Shown: positions 8,211 to 17,933 of the stretch, in pieces
Layout of the letters: each line of letters begins with the position of its first letter
How positions within the stretch are numbered: position 1 is the stretch's first letter
Assembly: GCF_044762655.1 (NCBI RefSeq)
Contig: NZ_JBIWER010000003.1
Span: 186,001-250,000, forward strand
Source of the DNA: Psychrobacillus sp044762655
GTDB lineage: Bacteria > Bacillota > Bacilli > Bacillales_A > Planococcaceae
Reading direction: 5' to 3'
DNA: 64,000 nucleotides
The notes under the pieces: generated by a model
Databases searched by the model: none
Seen by the model: the letters and a program-made list of their open reading frames with translations, nothing else
What the model was told of the DNA's origin: nothing
Program-made: the position numbers and the translations under genes

Positions 8211-8243
8211 AAAAAGGTGAATGAGGCTTCCCTCATCCACCTT
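8211..8243 (-). terminator. Intrinsic terminator of the ireB-ruvX-yrzB operon
   Basis: Stem AAGGTGGATGAGG / CCTCATTCACCTT with one mismatch, tight loop, followed by TTTTTC on the minus strand. Confidence 0.9.
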
Positions 8244-8255
8244 AAATAGATAGTC

Positions 8256-8552
8256 TTATTCTTCGTCTTCTTCCTCTTGCTCGTCTAAAAATGTACTTAA
8301 CATTTCTTCGATCATATCCCATTCAGCGTCAGATTCAACTGGAAGTAATTCTCCGTCTTCTCCATCTTCATTTGGAACAAAAGATGATGCATGAATTTCG
8401 ATTTCTTCGTTTTCATCTTCTTCTGCGCCTATTGGATAATAAAGTACATACGATTTTCCAAATTCATCTGATTCAAATGTGAAAAGCACGTTGCAAAGCT
8501 GTTCGTTTCCATTTTCATCTACAATTGTAATATTTTCTTGTCCGTGGTCCAT
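8256..8552 (-). CDS. yrzB: DUF1292 family protein YrzB
   Basis: A 98-residue very acidic protein (C-terminus DEQEEEDEE). The domain begins ENITIVDENGNEQLCNVLFTF and contains SYVLYYPIGAEEDENEEIEI, diagnostic of DUF1292. It is the third gene of the widely conserved ireB-ruvX-yrzB cluster. Function is unknown; the strong acidity and the conserved context next to RuvX suggest a small cytoplasmic accessory protein, but that is only inference. Confidence 0.9.
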   Translation of the reverse strand: MDHGQENITIVDENGNEQLCNVLFTFESDEFGKSYVLYYPIGAEEDENEEIEIHASSFVPNEDGEDGELLPVESDAEWDMIEEMLSTFLDEQEEEDEE

Positions 8553-8563
8553 TTGCAGTCACC

Positions 8564-8986
8564 TCATCTATTTTTTCTATCAAGAAAGCCTTGTAAAATC
8601 ATTACAGCGGCCATCTTGTCGATCACTTGCTTACGTTTTTTACGACTAACATCCGCATCTATTAACATACGTTCTGCAGCCATCGTTGTCAATCGTTCAT
8701 CCCATAATGTGACAGGGAAATGATATTTATCGGTTAATAGCTTGGCATATTGTTCGGATGCCTCTGCACGTGGACCAATAGAATTATTCATGTTTTTTGG
8801 AAATCCTACAACAAATTCTGTGACAACATGCTCTTTCACAAGTTCATCAATTCGTTCTAGACCAAACTCTAAATTTTCTTCATTTATCTTTATCGTTTCA
8901 ATACCTTGCGCAGTCCAACCAAATGCATCACTGATTGCTACTCCTACGGTACGAGAACCAACATCTAACCCCATAATTCGCATCAT
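8564..8986 (-). CDS. ruvX: Holliday junction resolvase-like protein RuvX (YqgF family)
   Basis: RNase H-fold nuclease linked to pre-16S rRNA 5' maturation and possibly recombination. Seen: N-terminal GLDVGSRTVGVAISD with the first catalytic Asp, VVGFPKNMN in the middle, LWDERLTTMAAE with the conserved Asp/Glu, and C-terminal KKRKQVIDKMAAVMILQGFL. About 139-140 residues. The ATG overlaps the ireB stop (TAATG); a second ATG one codon later sits at better spacing from GAGG and may be the real start. Confidence 0.93.
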   Translation of the reverse strand: MMRIMGLDVGSRTVGVAISDAFGWTAQGIETIKINEENLEFGLERIDELVKEHVVTEFVVGFPKNMNNSIGPRAEASEQYAKLLTDKYHFPVTLWDERLTTMAAERMLIDADVSRKKRKQVIDKMAAVMILQGFLDRKNR

Positions 8987-9252
8987 TAAGCCTCATTATT
9001 TTTTTTAATATAAAACTTCACTAGTTCCTCTAATATTTCATCTCGTTCAAGTTTTCGAATCATATTGCGTGCATCTTGATGGCGAGGAATATAAGCTGGA
9101 TCACCTGACAATAAGTAGCCGACAATTTGATTGATAGAATTATACCCCTTCTCTTCTAGTGCAGAGTGAACTTGTGTCATCACATGCTTTACTTCCTGTT
9201 CCATCGATTCTTCAGGGAAATTAAATTTCATCGTTTTATCAAATGAGCTCAT
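8986..9252 (-). CDS. ireB: IreB family regulatory phosphoprotein (YrzL)
   Basis: An 88-residue protein starting MSSFDKTMKFNF and containing YNSINQIVGYLLSGDPAYIP, invariant in the DUF965/IreB family. In Enterococcus IreB is phosphorylated by the PASTA kinase IreK and affects cephalosporin resistance; B. subtilis YrzL is the counterpart. This start is chosen because it follows GAGGTG by 6 nt and matches the family N-terminus; a start 7 codons upstream has no site. First gene of the ireB-ruvX-yrzB operon. Confidence 0.92.
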   Translation of the reverse strand: MSSFDKTMKFNFPEESMEQEVKHVMTQVHSALEEKGYNSINQIVGYLLSGDPAYIPRHQDARNMIRKLERDEILEELVKFYIKKNNEA

Positions 9253-9330
9253 GATCAGCACCTCGCTTTCCATTTTTAATGAAAAAACTAATGTATCTAT
9301 TGTCTTAGTATATCCTATTTTTGAAATAAT

Positions 9331-11964
9331 TTAAACAGATTTAATATATTCCACTACAGAACTAAGAGCTGTTTCCAATTTGCTTGCATCTTTTGCACCA
9401 GCCATTGCGAAGTCTGGACGACCTCCACCTTTGCCTCCACACTGTTCTGCTACTAGTTTAACGATATTACCAGCGTGATAGTTCCCGCCAACAATATCCT
9501 TTGTAACTCCTGCTGAAATCATTACTTTGTCCCCATCAACTGCGCCTAGTACAATGACAGCTTTTTCAAGCTTTTGTTTTAAATCATCCATCATTTGGCG
9601 TAATTGGTTGTTATCCTTCGCATCCACTTTTACCGCTAACACCGTTACATCATTTACTTTTTGTGCAGATGACAAAACAGAAGACGCTTGACTATTTGCA
9701 ATTTTTGCAGAAAGTGACTCATTGTCTCTCTGCACATTTTTTAGCTCCTGAAGTGTTTGAGTAACCTTATTCACTAAATCTTTTGGCTGTGCCTTCAGTA
9801 AATTTGCAGCTTCGTTTAATATTTGTTCTTCTTCCTTTATAATCTCAAATGCACCCTTACCAGTTACTGCTTCAATACGTCTAGTACCTGCTCCGATTCC
9901 ACTTTCTGAAAGGATTTTAAAGATTCCAATTTGAGAAGTGTTTTGAACATGAATGCCGCCGCATAGCTCTAAAGAGAAATCTCCCATTTGTACAACTCTT
10001 ACAATATCCCCATACTTTTCACCGAATAATGCCATTGCACCCATTTGTTTTGCTTCGTCAATATTATGGTAGCCAGTAACTACCGGGATATTATCCCACA
10101 CTTTCTCATTAACTATACGTTCAATTTGTTCTAGCTCATCTTTTGTTACTTGTCCAAAATGAGAGAAGTCAAAACGTAAACGATCGGGACCAACATAAGA
10201 TCCAGCTTGATTTACATGAGTACCTAATACATCCTTTAGTGCCTGATGTAAAATATGCGTTGCTGAGTGATTTTTAATCGTATGCCCACGTAATGAGTTG
10301 TCGACAGTTGCCACTACCTCAGCATCCGTAATCATTTCTCCTGACTCGATAACAACCGTATGAAGGTTTTGTCCATTGGGAGCCTTTTGAACATCTTTTA
10401 CAAATCCTCTAAATGTATCATTTTCGATTACGCCGTGATCAGCAATTTGACCTCCACTTTCAGCGTAAAAAGGTGTTTGAGTTAATACTACTTTCACTTC
10501 GTCGCCTTCATGAGCTGTTTTAACTAATACTTGATCACGTACTATGGACGTAACTTTAGTAGAAACAGCAGTCGTTTCATAGCCGACAAATTCACTTTCA
10601 TCATGTAAATTACTAAATACCTCAGATTGAACCTGCATAGAATCTACGTTTTGACGAGCCGCACGAGCACGAGAACGCTGAGCTTCCATTTCTGATTGGA
10701 ATCCTTCATGGTCCACGGTCATATTTGCTTCCTCTGCATATTCCTCTGTTAATTCGATCGGGAAGCCGTAAGTATCATATAGAGTGAATGTTGTAGTTCC
10801 TGGGATGTAAGTCTCGCCTTTTGCTTGCTGCTCTTTGATAACTTTTTCTAAAATAGTTAAACCATCATGAAGTGTTTCATGGAATCTTTCTTCTTCATTT
10901 TTCATAACACGCATTATAAAATCTTGTTTTTCTGTTACCTCTGGATAGAAATCTTTCATGATTTCTCCGACTACAGGAACAAGCTCATATAAAAATGGTT
11001 TTTCAATTCCTAACTGTTTGGCAAAGCGTACTGCTCTACGAAGTAATCTTCTAAGAACATAACCTCTTCCTTCGTTTGATGGTAAAGCACCATCTCCAAT
11101 CGCAAATGCAACGGTACGAACATGGTCTGCAATTACTTTAAAAGCTGTATCGTCCACTTCATTTGCACGATATGCCTTACCAGAAATCTGTTCTGTTTGA
11201 CGAATAATTGGCAAAAATAAATCTGTATCAAAGTTTGTTGGAACATCTTGCATAACACTTGTCATACGCTCTAGTCCCATACCTGTATCAATATTTTGCT
11301 TTGGCAAAGGTGTGTACGTATTGTCTGGATTATGATTGAATTCGGAAAACACTAAATTCCAAATTTCTAAATAACGTTCATTTTCCCCACCTGGATAAAG
11401 TTCAGAGTCACTTAAGTCATTGCCATAGCTTTCTCCACGATCATAGAAAATTTCCGAGTTAGGACCACTTGGACCTTCCCCAATATCCCAGAAGTTACCT
11501 TCTAAACGAATAAGTCTTTCTTCAGGAATCCCAATTTCATCCTTCCAAATATTATATGCTTCTATATCCTCAGGATGAATGGTAATTGATAATTTCTCTG
11601 GTTCTAATGCCATCCACTTTGTATCCGTTAGAAACTCCCATGCATAATGGATAGCTTCTTTCTTAAAATAATCACCAATTGAAAAGTTACCTAGCATTTC
11701 AAAGAAAGTATGATGTCTCGCAGTCTTCCCAACGTTTTCAATATCGTTTGTACGAATAGATTTTTGTGCATTCGTAATACGTGGATTTTCAGGAACAACA
11801 CGTCCGTCAAAATATTTTTTTAATGTTGCTACTCCACTATTGATCCAAAGTAAAGACGGATCGTTAATCGGTACTAATGGAGCTGAAGGTTCCTGTGCAT
11901 GCCCTTTTTCCATAAAAAAGTCTAAATACATTTGTCTAATTTGAGCACCTGTTAATTGTTTCAT
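9331..11964 (-). CDS. alaS: Alanine--tRNA ligase
   Basis: Class II aminoacyl-tRNA synthetase charging tRNA-Ala. Full length at 877 residues. Seen: the aminoacylation domain (TGAQIRQMYLDFFMEKGH, then TARHHTFFEMLGNFSIGDYF, GRGYVLRRLLRRAVRF), the editing domain with the zinc-binding HSATHILH (near residue 566) and the later CGGIHV, and the C-Ala oligomerisation/tRNA domain ending GGKGGGRPDFAMAGA. AGGAGG lies 7 nt before the ATG. Expression is controlled by the upstream T-box; about 250 nt, including a repeat, separate the T-box from the start. Confidence 0.97.
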   Translation of the reverse strand: MKQLTGAQIRQMYLDFFMEKGHAQEPSAPLVPINDPSLLWINSGVATLKKYFDGRVVPENPRITNAQKSIRTNDIENVGKTARHHTFFEMLGNFSIGDYFKKEAIHYAWEFLTDTKWMALEPEKLSITIHPEDIEAYNIWKDEIGIPEERLIRLEGNFWDIGEGPSGPNSEIFYDRGESYGNDLSDSELYPGGENERYLEIWNLVFSEFNHNPDNTYTPLPKQNIDTGMGLERMTSVMQDVPTNFDTDLFLPIIRQTEQISGKAYRANEVDDTAFKVIADHVRTVAFAIGDGALPSNEGRGYVLRRLLRRAVRFAKQLGIEKPFLYELVPVVGEIMKDFYPEVTEKQDFIMRVMKNEEERFHETLHDGLTILEKVIKEQQAKGETYIPGTTTFTLYDTYGFPIELTEEYAEEANMTVDHEGFQSEMEAQRSRARAARQNVDSMQVQSEVFSNLHDESEFVGYETTAVSTKVTSIVRDQVLVKTAHEGDEVKVVLTQTPFYAESGGQIADHGVIENDTFRGFVKDVQKAPNGQNLHTVVIESGEMITDAEVVATVDNSLRGHTIKNHSATHILHQALKDVLGTHVNQAGSYVGPDRLRFDFSHFGQVTKDELEQIERIVNEKVWDNIPVVTGYHNIDEAKQMGAMALFGEKYGDIVRVVQMGDFSLELCGGIHVQNTSQIGIFKILSESGIGAGTRRIEAVTGKGAFEIIKEEEQILNEAANLLKAQPKDLVNKVTQTLQELKNVQRDNESLSAKIANSQASSVLSSAQKVNDVTVLAVKVDAKDNNQLRQMMDDLKQKLEKAVIVLGAVDGDKVMISAGVTKDIVGGNYHAGNIVKLVAEQCGGKGGGRPDFAMAGAKDASKLETALSSVVEYIKSV

Positions 11965-12015
11965 GTTTAGTTCCTCCTAATAAGTTTCGTTTGTTAAATA
12001 AATAAACTTCTTCAG

Positions 12016-12112
12016 TGATTTCCGCTCTAGGTGGACGCCTTTCGCAGGCACGGCTAGAGCCTGTTGTCTCTCGCTCGCGCTGTTCCCGCTGTAGTCGCCT
12101 CCTGCTCGATCC
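12016..12112 (-). repeat. Structured intergenic repeat, family A (copy R2) in the alaS leader
   Basis: Minus-oriented unit: on the minus strand it reads GGCGACTACAGCGGGA, GCGCGAGCGAGAGAC, GGCTCTAGCCGTGC, AAAGGCGTCCACC, then GAGCGGAAATCA. It lies downstream of the T-box terminator and upstream of the alaS start, so it would be transcribed into the untranslated leader. The conserved tail seen at other copies is not evident here. Confidence 0.75.
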
Positions 12113-12210
12113 ACTTTTTTAAATACGAATAAAAAATGATGGATTAAGTAACCATTCGTATTTTATTAAAAAACACTGATGATGAATTTGACTAAAACTG
12201 GAAAACAAAT

Positions 12211-12440
12211 AAAAAAAAGCCCTCATCCCTAAAAAAGGGACGAAAGCTGTTGTTTCGCGGTACCACCCTAGTTACACAGTAGTAATCTACTATGTCTCTC
12301 AAGAAGCCTTAACGCGGCCGAACGACAGGTTTTAACTGCACTCAGGAGTAGCTTTCCTATTTGTTAGGTCAGTGAATTCTTTCAGCCAAGGAATTCATCT
12401 CTAGTCAGCTAACAATTAGTACTTTCTCCGTCAACATTTT
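12211..12440 (-). promoter_or_regulatory. T-box leader of alaS (Ala specifier)
   Basis: Transcribed leader that senses uncharged tRNA-Ala. Seen on the minus strand: stem I with the AGTA loop motif and the specifier loop GAAAGCTA, where GCT (12350-12352) is an Ala codon; flanking helices CTAATTGTTAG / CTAACAAATAG and GGAG / CTCC frame it. The T-box sequence AGGGTGGTACCGCG lies at 12256-12269, followed by the terminator hairpin AGCTTTCGTCCC / GGGATGAGGGCT and a long T-run (12211-12248). Confidence 0.95.
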
Positions 12441-12479
12441 ACTATATGCAATTGATTATAAAAAACAAATTGGTAAGTG

Positions 12480-14897
12480 TCAATTGTCTGACTCCATAAA
12501 TTGATACGGTGTGATACCATTCATCCCAATTAGTGGGTCTATTATATGAAAATTTTCAGCTGTTAAGCATGTCAAATCAGTTTGAGCCCCAGCTGATTCA
12601 TGAACTATTTCTTTATCTCCAAGTTGCTCCGATTCTTCTACATTCGATAAACGATCCTTTAAGGTAGTTAATCGATGAAGATCATCGGTTCTTTGCACTC
12701 CGAATTTAAATACTTCTGGGTCTCCACATAATATGAGAAAGTTTTTGGCACGAGTAATTCCTGTATAAAGTAAATTTCGTCTTAACATCTTCATATAACT
12801 TCTTGTTATAGGCATAATAACAGTTTGAAACTCACTACCCTGAGATTTATGAACGGAACAACAGTAAGCTAGTGTAAGCTGATTTAAATCATTTTTTTCG
12901 TAGGTTACTTCGTTGCCATCAAAAGAAACGATTAACATTTCTTTTTTCTCAACTGTTTCAGCAGCTCTAAAAATACTAATGACTTCCCCCATATCTCCAT
13001 TAAATACATGACTCTCGGGTTGATTGACTAGCTGCAGCACTTTATCTCCAATACGGTAGATAGTTTCACCGAAAACCATTTCTTTTCGCTTTCCGTCCGT
13101 ATTTGGGTTGACCATTTCTTGAATCATTTTGTTAAGGGCATCTATACCTGCGGGACCTCGATACATTGGTGCAAGTACTTGCATATCTCGAATAGAATGT
13201 CCTTTAGATAATGCACTTTTTAACACTTGTTCCACTACTTTTGGAATTTGCTCGGTAGAAGCTTTTATAAAGGAACGGTCCTTTGTTTTGTCTAATAGAG
13301 TTGCCGGGACCATCCCTCGCTTCATTTCATGAGCAAGTTCAATAATGGAAGACCCTTCTGCTTGGCGATAAATATCCTTTAGCTCGACTGTAGGAATTCG
13401 TTTGGAGGCAAGCAAATCTTTTAATACTTGTCCTGGTCCTACTGGTGGAAGTTGATCTTGATCTCCTACAAAAATAACTTGGGCATCCTTTGGAATTGCC
13501 TTTAAAAGTTGATGTCCTAACCATGTATCTAACATAGAGGTTTCATCAATGATAATTAGTTTACCTTCTATTTCTTTGCCTTCAACATCCGCATCCTCTT
13601 GACCCGTAAAGCCTAATAGTCTATGAATAGTCATTGCAGGCAAATCTGTAGATTCACTAAGGCGTTTAGCTGCTCTACCAGTCGGAGCAGCTAAAACTAC
13701 TGGGAAGGGTTTGTTGTCCTTTATCCATTCCTTTGGATCCAACGAAAGTCCATGTAATTCTGCGTAGAGCTCAACGATTCCTCGCACAACGGTTGTTTTT
13801 CCGGTACCAGGACCTCCAGTTAATAAAGTCATACTTGAGTTTAACGCTGTTTCTATCGCATTAATCTGTGTCGGAGCATACTGCACCCCTAGACGTTCTT
13901 CAATACCTCCAAGATGCTTTTTCATCTCGGCTAAAGGAAATTGATGGTGGGAATCATTTTCCGCTAGTAGCGTTTCTATTTTAGAACCAATTCCTACTTC
14001 TGAAAAGTATAAAGAAGGAATATAAAAACGATTCACTTCTCCGACTATCCGACTTTCTTCCGCTAGTTCAATGCAGCATTTACTAATGGCCTCATATGGG
14101 ATCTCTTCTCGCTGAGCATTTTCTAATAACTGTTTAACAGATTCTAACAATTGCTCTGCATATAAAAATACATGCCCTTCTCCTAACGAAGCAGTTTGAA
14201 GCAGATGAAATATTGCAGCTTTAATCCGATCTGGATGATTCCCTTGAATACCTAATTTATAGCCAAGCTCATCCGCTCGAACAAAACCAACCCCCTCTAC
14301 CTCTTCAATAAGGCGGTATGGATTTTTAGTAAGTACCGTGAGTGTTTCTTCTCTATAGGCTTGATAGATCTTCATGGCGATTTGAGGACCGAATCCCCAT
14401 TCATTTAATTGAATCATTACTTTTTCTAAGCCTAGATTTTGCACTAGAACTGCACGTAAAGTTTGTTTTTTTTCTTCTGAAAGACGTGGAACTATATCTA
14501 GGGCTTCCGAATCATCTAGAATTTTATTTATAGCATTTGGCCCAAGTTTTTTTACAATTTGCTCTGCTGTTTTACGCCCTATCCCCGTGAACATATCACT
14601 CGACAAATAATGAATGATTCCTTGTTCCGTATCGGGCACTTCTTTTTGGAACGTTTCCACTTGGAACTGAATGCCATATTTCGGATGGTTTTTAATATAA
14701 CCGATGAATTTATATGCTTCTTCTAAAACTAGAGGAGGAAAATAGCCTGATACTATTACTTCCTTGTCTGTATACGTAGTGTTTGTGGATTTGATTTTCA
14801 CTTTTAAGATAGAAAATAAATTTTGAGGGTTATGAAAAATCGAAACGATAGGACGACCTGCAATAAATTGTTTTTCATTATTTATTTCGTTGGTCAT
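12480..14897 (-). CDS. recD2: RecD2-type ATP-dependent DNA helicase
   Basis: 5'-3' superfamily 1 helicase of the RecD2 (YrrC) type, acting in DNA repair and fork maintenance without RecBC. 805 residues: an N-terminal domain with OB-like and helix-hairpin-helix parts (DMFTGIGRKTAEQIVKKLG, EVEGVGFVRADELGYKLGI), then the motor with Walker A LTGGPGTGKTTVV near residue 360, Walker B IIDETSML, FVGDQDQLPPVGPGQVL, and C-terminal motif VHKSQGSEF and YTGITRA. The start follows GGAGGCGG. Immediately upstream of the TPR gene, as in B. subtilis yrrB-yrrC. Confidence 0.95.
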   Translation of the reverse strand: MTNEINNEKQFIAGRPIVSIFHNPQNLFSILKVKIKSTNTTYTDKEVIVSGYFPPLVLEEAYKFIGYIKNHPKYGIQFQVETFQKEVPDTEQGIIHYLSSDMFTGIGRKTAEQIVKKLGPNAINKILDDSEALDIVPRLSEEKKQTLRAVLVQNLGLEKVMIQLNEWGFGPQIAMKIYQAYREETLTVLTKNPYRLIEEVEGVGFVRADELGYKLGIQGNHPDRIKAAIFHLLQTASLGEGHVFLYAEQLLESVKQLLENAQREEIPYEAISKCCIELAEESRIVGEVNRFYIPSLYFSEVGIGSKIETLLAENDSHHQFPLAEMKKHLGGIEERLGVQYAPTQINAIETALNSSMTLLTGGPGTGKTTVVRGIVELYAELHGLSLDPKEWIKDNKPFPVVLAAPTGRAAKRLSESTDLPAMTIHRLLGFTGQEDADVEGKEIEGKLIIIDETSMLDTWLGHQLLKAIPKDAQVIFVGDQDQLPPVGPGQVLKDLLASKRIPTVELKDIYRQAEGSSIIELAHEMKRGMVPATLLDKTKDRSFIKASTEQIPKVVEQVLKSALSKGHSIRDMQVLAPMYRGPAGIDALNKMIQEMVNPNTDGKRKEMVFGETIYRIGDKVLQLVNQPESHVFNGDMGEVISIFRAAETVEKKEMLIVSFDGNEVTYEKNDLNQLTLAYCCSVHKSQGSEFQTVIMPITRSYMKMLRRNLLYTGITRAKNFLILCGDPEVFKFGVQRTDDLHRLTTLKDRLSNVEESEQLGDKEIVHESAGAQTDLTCLTAENFHIIDPLIGMNGITPYQFMESDN

Positions 14898-14918
14898 ACT
14901 ACCGCCTCCAAAGTTTCA

Positions 14919-15575
14919 TTAATTTCGTAGAGAAATCATGTCATACACGTAGCGTGCTTGATCATAATTGGGTTGAAGCGTGAAAGCTTCTTTTAAATGG
15001 GATAATGCAGCTTCTGTGTCCGATGTAGAAACAGCATATAAAACGCCCAAATTGTAGTGAGCATCTGCATTTTCTGCGTCCATCTCTACTATTTCTTTAA
15101 AAACAGGTTCTGCTTGTTCGAACATTTCTAGGCTAGCAAGAGCGATACCATAAGATAATTTCACCTGAATATCGTCTGGCGCCAGCTCATACGCTCTTTG
15201 TAAATAGGGTAGTGAGAGCTTTGTTAGCCCTTCTTTTTCAAGACTCTTTCCAAGCATATAATAAGCGTCTGGCCCTTCAATACCACTTGCGATTGCTTTT
15301 TCATATAACTTAGCCGCTTCCTCAAATCTCTCCGCATTATAGTATAAGTTTGCAAGACTATAATAGGCCGTTGCTGCATCCTCATCTAATGTAATTGCTT
15401 TTTGGAAAAACTTCTCTGCTCGTTCATCTTCATTCATCGAGGATAAAAGATTCCCAAAATTAATATAACCGATTGCCTCATCTGGATTTTCTTCAATTGC
15501 TTTTGTAAAAAGCTCGACTGCTTTTTCGTAATCCTCTTCTTGTATAGCTTGAATTCCTAATTCATTGTAGTTCAT
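14919..15575 (-). CDS. yrrB: Tetratricopeptide repeat protein (YrrB)
   Basis: A 218-residue soluble protein made almost entirely of about six TPR helical-hairpin units (for example AIQEEDYEKAVELFTKAIEE, AAKLYEKAIASGIEGPDAYY, AEPVFKEIVEMDAENADAHY). TPR arrays bind other proteins or peptides; the partner is unknown. The spacing of 21 bp to recD2 and 15 bp from mnmA points to one transcript mnmA-yrrB-recD2. The orthologous B. subtilis YrrB structure is a TPR superhelix; no enzyme motif is visible. Confidence 0.9.
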   Translation of the reverse strand: MNYNELGIQAIQEEDYEKAVELFTKAIEENPDEAIGYINFGNLLSSMNEDERAEKFFQKAITLDEDAATAYYSLANLYYNAERFEEAAKLYEKAIASGIEGPDAYYMLGKSLEKEGLTKLSLPYLQRAYELAPDDIQVKLSYGIALASLEMFEQAEPVFKEIVEMDAENADAHYNLGVLYAVSTSDTEAALSHLKEAFTLQPNYDQARYVYDMISLRN

Positions 15576-15590
15576 GAATATTACCTCCAG

Positions 15591-16712
15591 TTATCCAACA
15601 TAATCCAGTTTATGGCCATCTTTAAAAACTTCATCAATGGTTGCTCCACCTAAACATTCATCACCTTGGTAAAACACTACGGCTTGTCCTGGTGTAATAG
15701 CACGCACTGGTTCATCAAATATAACTCGAACTCGGTTAGCATCTATCAATTCTACGAAAACACCTACATCTTCTTGGCGATAACGGAATTTAGCTGTTGC
15801 TTTGAAAGTTTGTGGTTTTTCTAATGTTGTTGTAAAAGATAAATCAGTAGCCGTTAAGCTAGTTGAAAACAATGCATCATTGTTAATATTTTGCCCAACG
15901 AGCAATACATTTCTGTCCAAGTCTTTCCCGATTACGAACCAAGGATCACCTGAACCACCAATGCCTAGACCATGACGTTGACCAATTGTATAATACATCA
16001 ACCCATCATGCTGTCCCATCACGTTTCCATCCATTGTTTCCATGGCACCTTGTTGCGCAGGTAGGTATTGGCTCAAAAATTCCTTGAAATTTCTTTCGCC
16101 AATGAAACAAATTCCAGTGGAATCCTTTTTCGTCGCTGTAGCAAGACCTTGCTCTAATGCAATTTCACGCACTTTTTTCTTTTCTAAATGTCCAATTGGG
16201 AACATTACTTTTTCCAATTGTTCTTGATTCAATTGATTTAAGAAATACGTTTGATCTTTATTATTGTCCTTACCACGGAGCATACGAGTTTGACCGTCGC
16301 GAACTTCTACTTGTGCATAATGACCAGTTGCCAAGTAATCTGCACCTAACGCTAATGCATGCTCTAAAAACGCTTTAAATTTAATTTCTTTATTACACAT
16401 TACATCTGGGTTAGGAGTTCGACCTGCTTTATACTCTTCTAAAAAGTAAGTGAAAACCTTATCCCAATACTGCTTTTCAAAGTTTACTGCATAATAAGGA
16501 ATACCTATTTGGTTGCAAACTTTTATCACGTCTTCATAATCTTCTGTGGCAGTACACATACCAAATTCATCTGTGTCATCCCAGTTTTTCATGAAAATGC
16601 CTATTACATCATAACCTTGTTCTTTTAGTAAATAAGCGGCAACAGAAGAGTCTACCCCTCCGGACATTCCTACTACTACTCTTGTATCTTCTTTCTTTTT
16701 CATCCTATTCAC
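15591..16712 (-). CDS. mnmA: tRNA 2-thiouridylase MnmA
   Basis: Transfers sulfur to C2 of wobble uridine-34 in tRNA-Lys, -Glu and -Gln. Seen: PP-loop ATPase motif SGGVDSS at residues 17-23, the catalytic cysteines in NPDVMCNKEIKF (about residue 104) and STGICFIGERNF (about 201), and the C-terminal beta-barrel domain (FRYRQEDVGV, AITPGQAVVFY). 373 residues is the family length. It follows a dedicated cysteine desulfurase gene, matching the Bacillales arrangement in which YrvO feeds MnmA directly without a Tus relay. Confidence 0.96.
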   Translation of the reverse strand: MNRMKKKEDTRVVVGMSGGVDSSVAAYLLKEQGYDVIGIFMKNWDDTDEFGMCTATEDYEDVIKVCNQIGIPYYAVNFEKQYWDKVFTYFLEEYKAGRTPNPDVMCNKEIKFKAFLEHALALGADYLATGHYAQVEVRDGQTRMLRGKDNNKDQTYFLNQLNQEQLEKVMFPIGHLEKKKVREIALEQGLATATKKDSTGICFIGERNFKEFLSQYLPAQQGAMETMDGNVMGQHDGLMYYTIGQRHGLGIGGSGDPWFVIGKDLDRNVLLVGQNINNDALFSTSLTATDLSFTTTLEKPQTFKATAKFRYRQEDVGVFVELIDANRVRVIFDEPVRAITPGQAVVFYQGDECLGGATIDEVFKDGHKLDYVG

Positions 16713-16792
16713 TCATTTCACATCAATCTTTAACTTCATAGTAGGACATACAAACTCAAGCTAAATGAAGTTAAAAGTTTAGCGAGTTTGAT

Positions 16793-17923
16793 CTATAAAA
16801 CTATTTTGCTTATTTTATGTGCTGCTTCTATCACTTGCTCTAGTGTGTTGTTTAATCCGAAACTAAAACGGACCGAATTTCGCAGCTCTGGTGTATTCTC
16901 TCCAAACATCGCTACTAGTACATGAGACGGATCAATAGAACCGGCAGTACAAGCAGAGCCGCTAGATGCGTCAATTCCAGCTAAATCTAATTGCACTAGA
17001 AAAGTCTCCACGTCTGTATTCGGAATACTAATATTCAATACATGCGGAAGCACAGTTTCATATGAGCCATTCACTTTAAAAGGGACTCCAAGTCTCTTTA
17101 ACTCAGACAAGAAAGTTTGTTTTAATTGATTATAAGCTAGAGAACCTTCGGTAAGAGCTGCTTGTTTTAATTGGACTGCCTTTGCAAATGCAACAATAGC
17201 TGGTACATTTTCCGTTCCTGCCCGTTTTTTTCGTTCCTGCTGGCCACCGTAAAAAATGGGCTTAAGCATAACACCTTTTCGCTGATATAAAAAACCTATC
17301 CCTTTAGGTCCATTGATTTTATGACTGGAAACACTTAGTAAATCAATTTGTGCTTTGTGAACATCTATTGTCAAACTTCCAAATGCTTGTACAGCATCTG
17401 TATGGAAATAGGCTATGTGATCCTTCAATAGCTCTCCAATTTCCTCGATTGGTTGAACAACGCCTACCTCATTATTTGCAAACATAATGGAAACTAAAAT
17501 AGTATCTTTTCTAAGCGAACTTTTCAAGTCATCTATACTGATTAATCCATTTTCATTTACGGGTAGGTACGTTACTTCAAACCCATCTTTTTCAAGCTGC
17601 TCACAAGCGTGAAGCACGGCATGATGTTCGATTTGTGTTGTAATAATATGCTTACCTTCGTTCTGTCTAGCGTATGCTGTGCCAAAAATAGCGTAATTAT
17701 CTGCTTCTGTACCACCGCTAGTAATGGTAATTTCCGTTTCATGGGCTCCAATACTTTTAGCTAAAATCGTTCTAGCATCATCCACTTTTTTTCTTGCTTT
17801 TCTACCTGTTTGATGGATGCTAGATGGATTTCCGTACTCGTCCTTCATTTCAGCTGTATAGACTTGAATTACTTCTTCGGCCATCGGTGTTGTAGCTGCA
17901 TGATCCAAATATATTCTAGTCAT
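16793..17923 (-). CDS. yrvO: Cysteine desulfurase (YrvO type) for tRNA thiolation
   Basis: PLP-dependent enzyme that removes sulfur from cysteine and passes it to MnmA. 376 residues from the ATG that follows AAGGAG (protein begins MTRIYLDHAATTPM); longer upstream forms are unlikely since they run into cymR. Seen: HHAVLHACE, FHTDAVQAFG, the PLP lysine in SSHKINGPKG (about 201), and the catalytic cysteine loop SSGSACTAG (about 324). NifS/IscS-like. Lies between cymR and mnmA. Confidence 0.93.
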   Translation of the reverse strand: MTRIYLDHAATTPMAEEVIQVYTAEMKDEYGNPSSIHQTGRKARKKVDDARTILAKSIGAHETEITITSGGTEADNYAIFGTAYARQNEGKHIITTQIEHHAVLHACEQLEKDGFEVTYLPVNENGLISIDDLKSSLRKDTILVSIMFANNEVGVVQPIEEIGELLKDHIAYFHTDAVQAFGSLTIDVHKAQIDLLSVSSHKINGPKGIGFLYQRKGVMLKPIFYGGQQERKKRAGTENVPAIVAFAKAVQLKQAALTEGSLAYNQLKQTFLSELKRLGVPFKVNGSYETVLPHVLNISIPNTDVETFLVQLDLAGIDASSGSACTAGSIDPSHVLVAMFGENTPELRNSVRFSFGLNNTLEQVIEAAHKISKIVL

Positions 17924-17933
17924 TTTAAACTCC

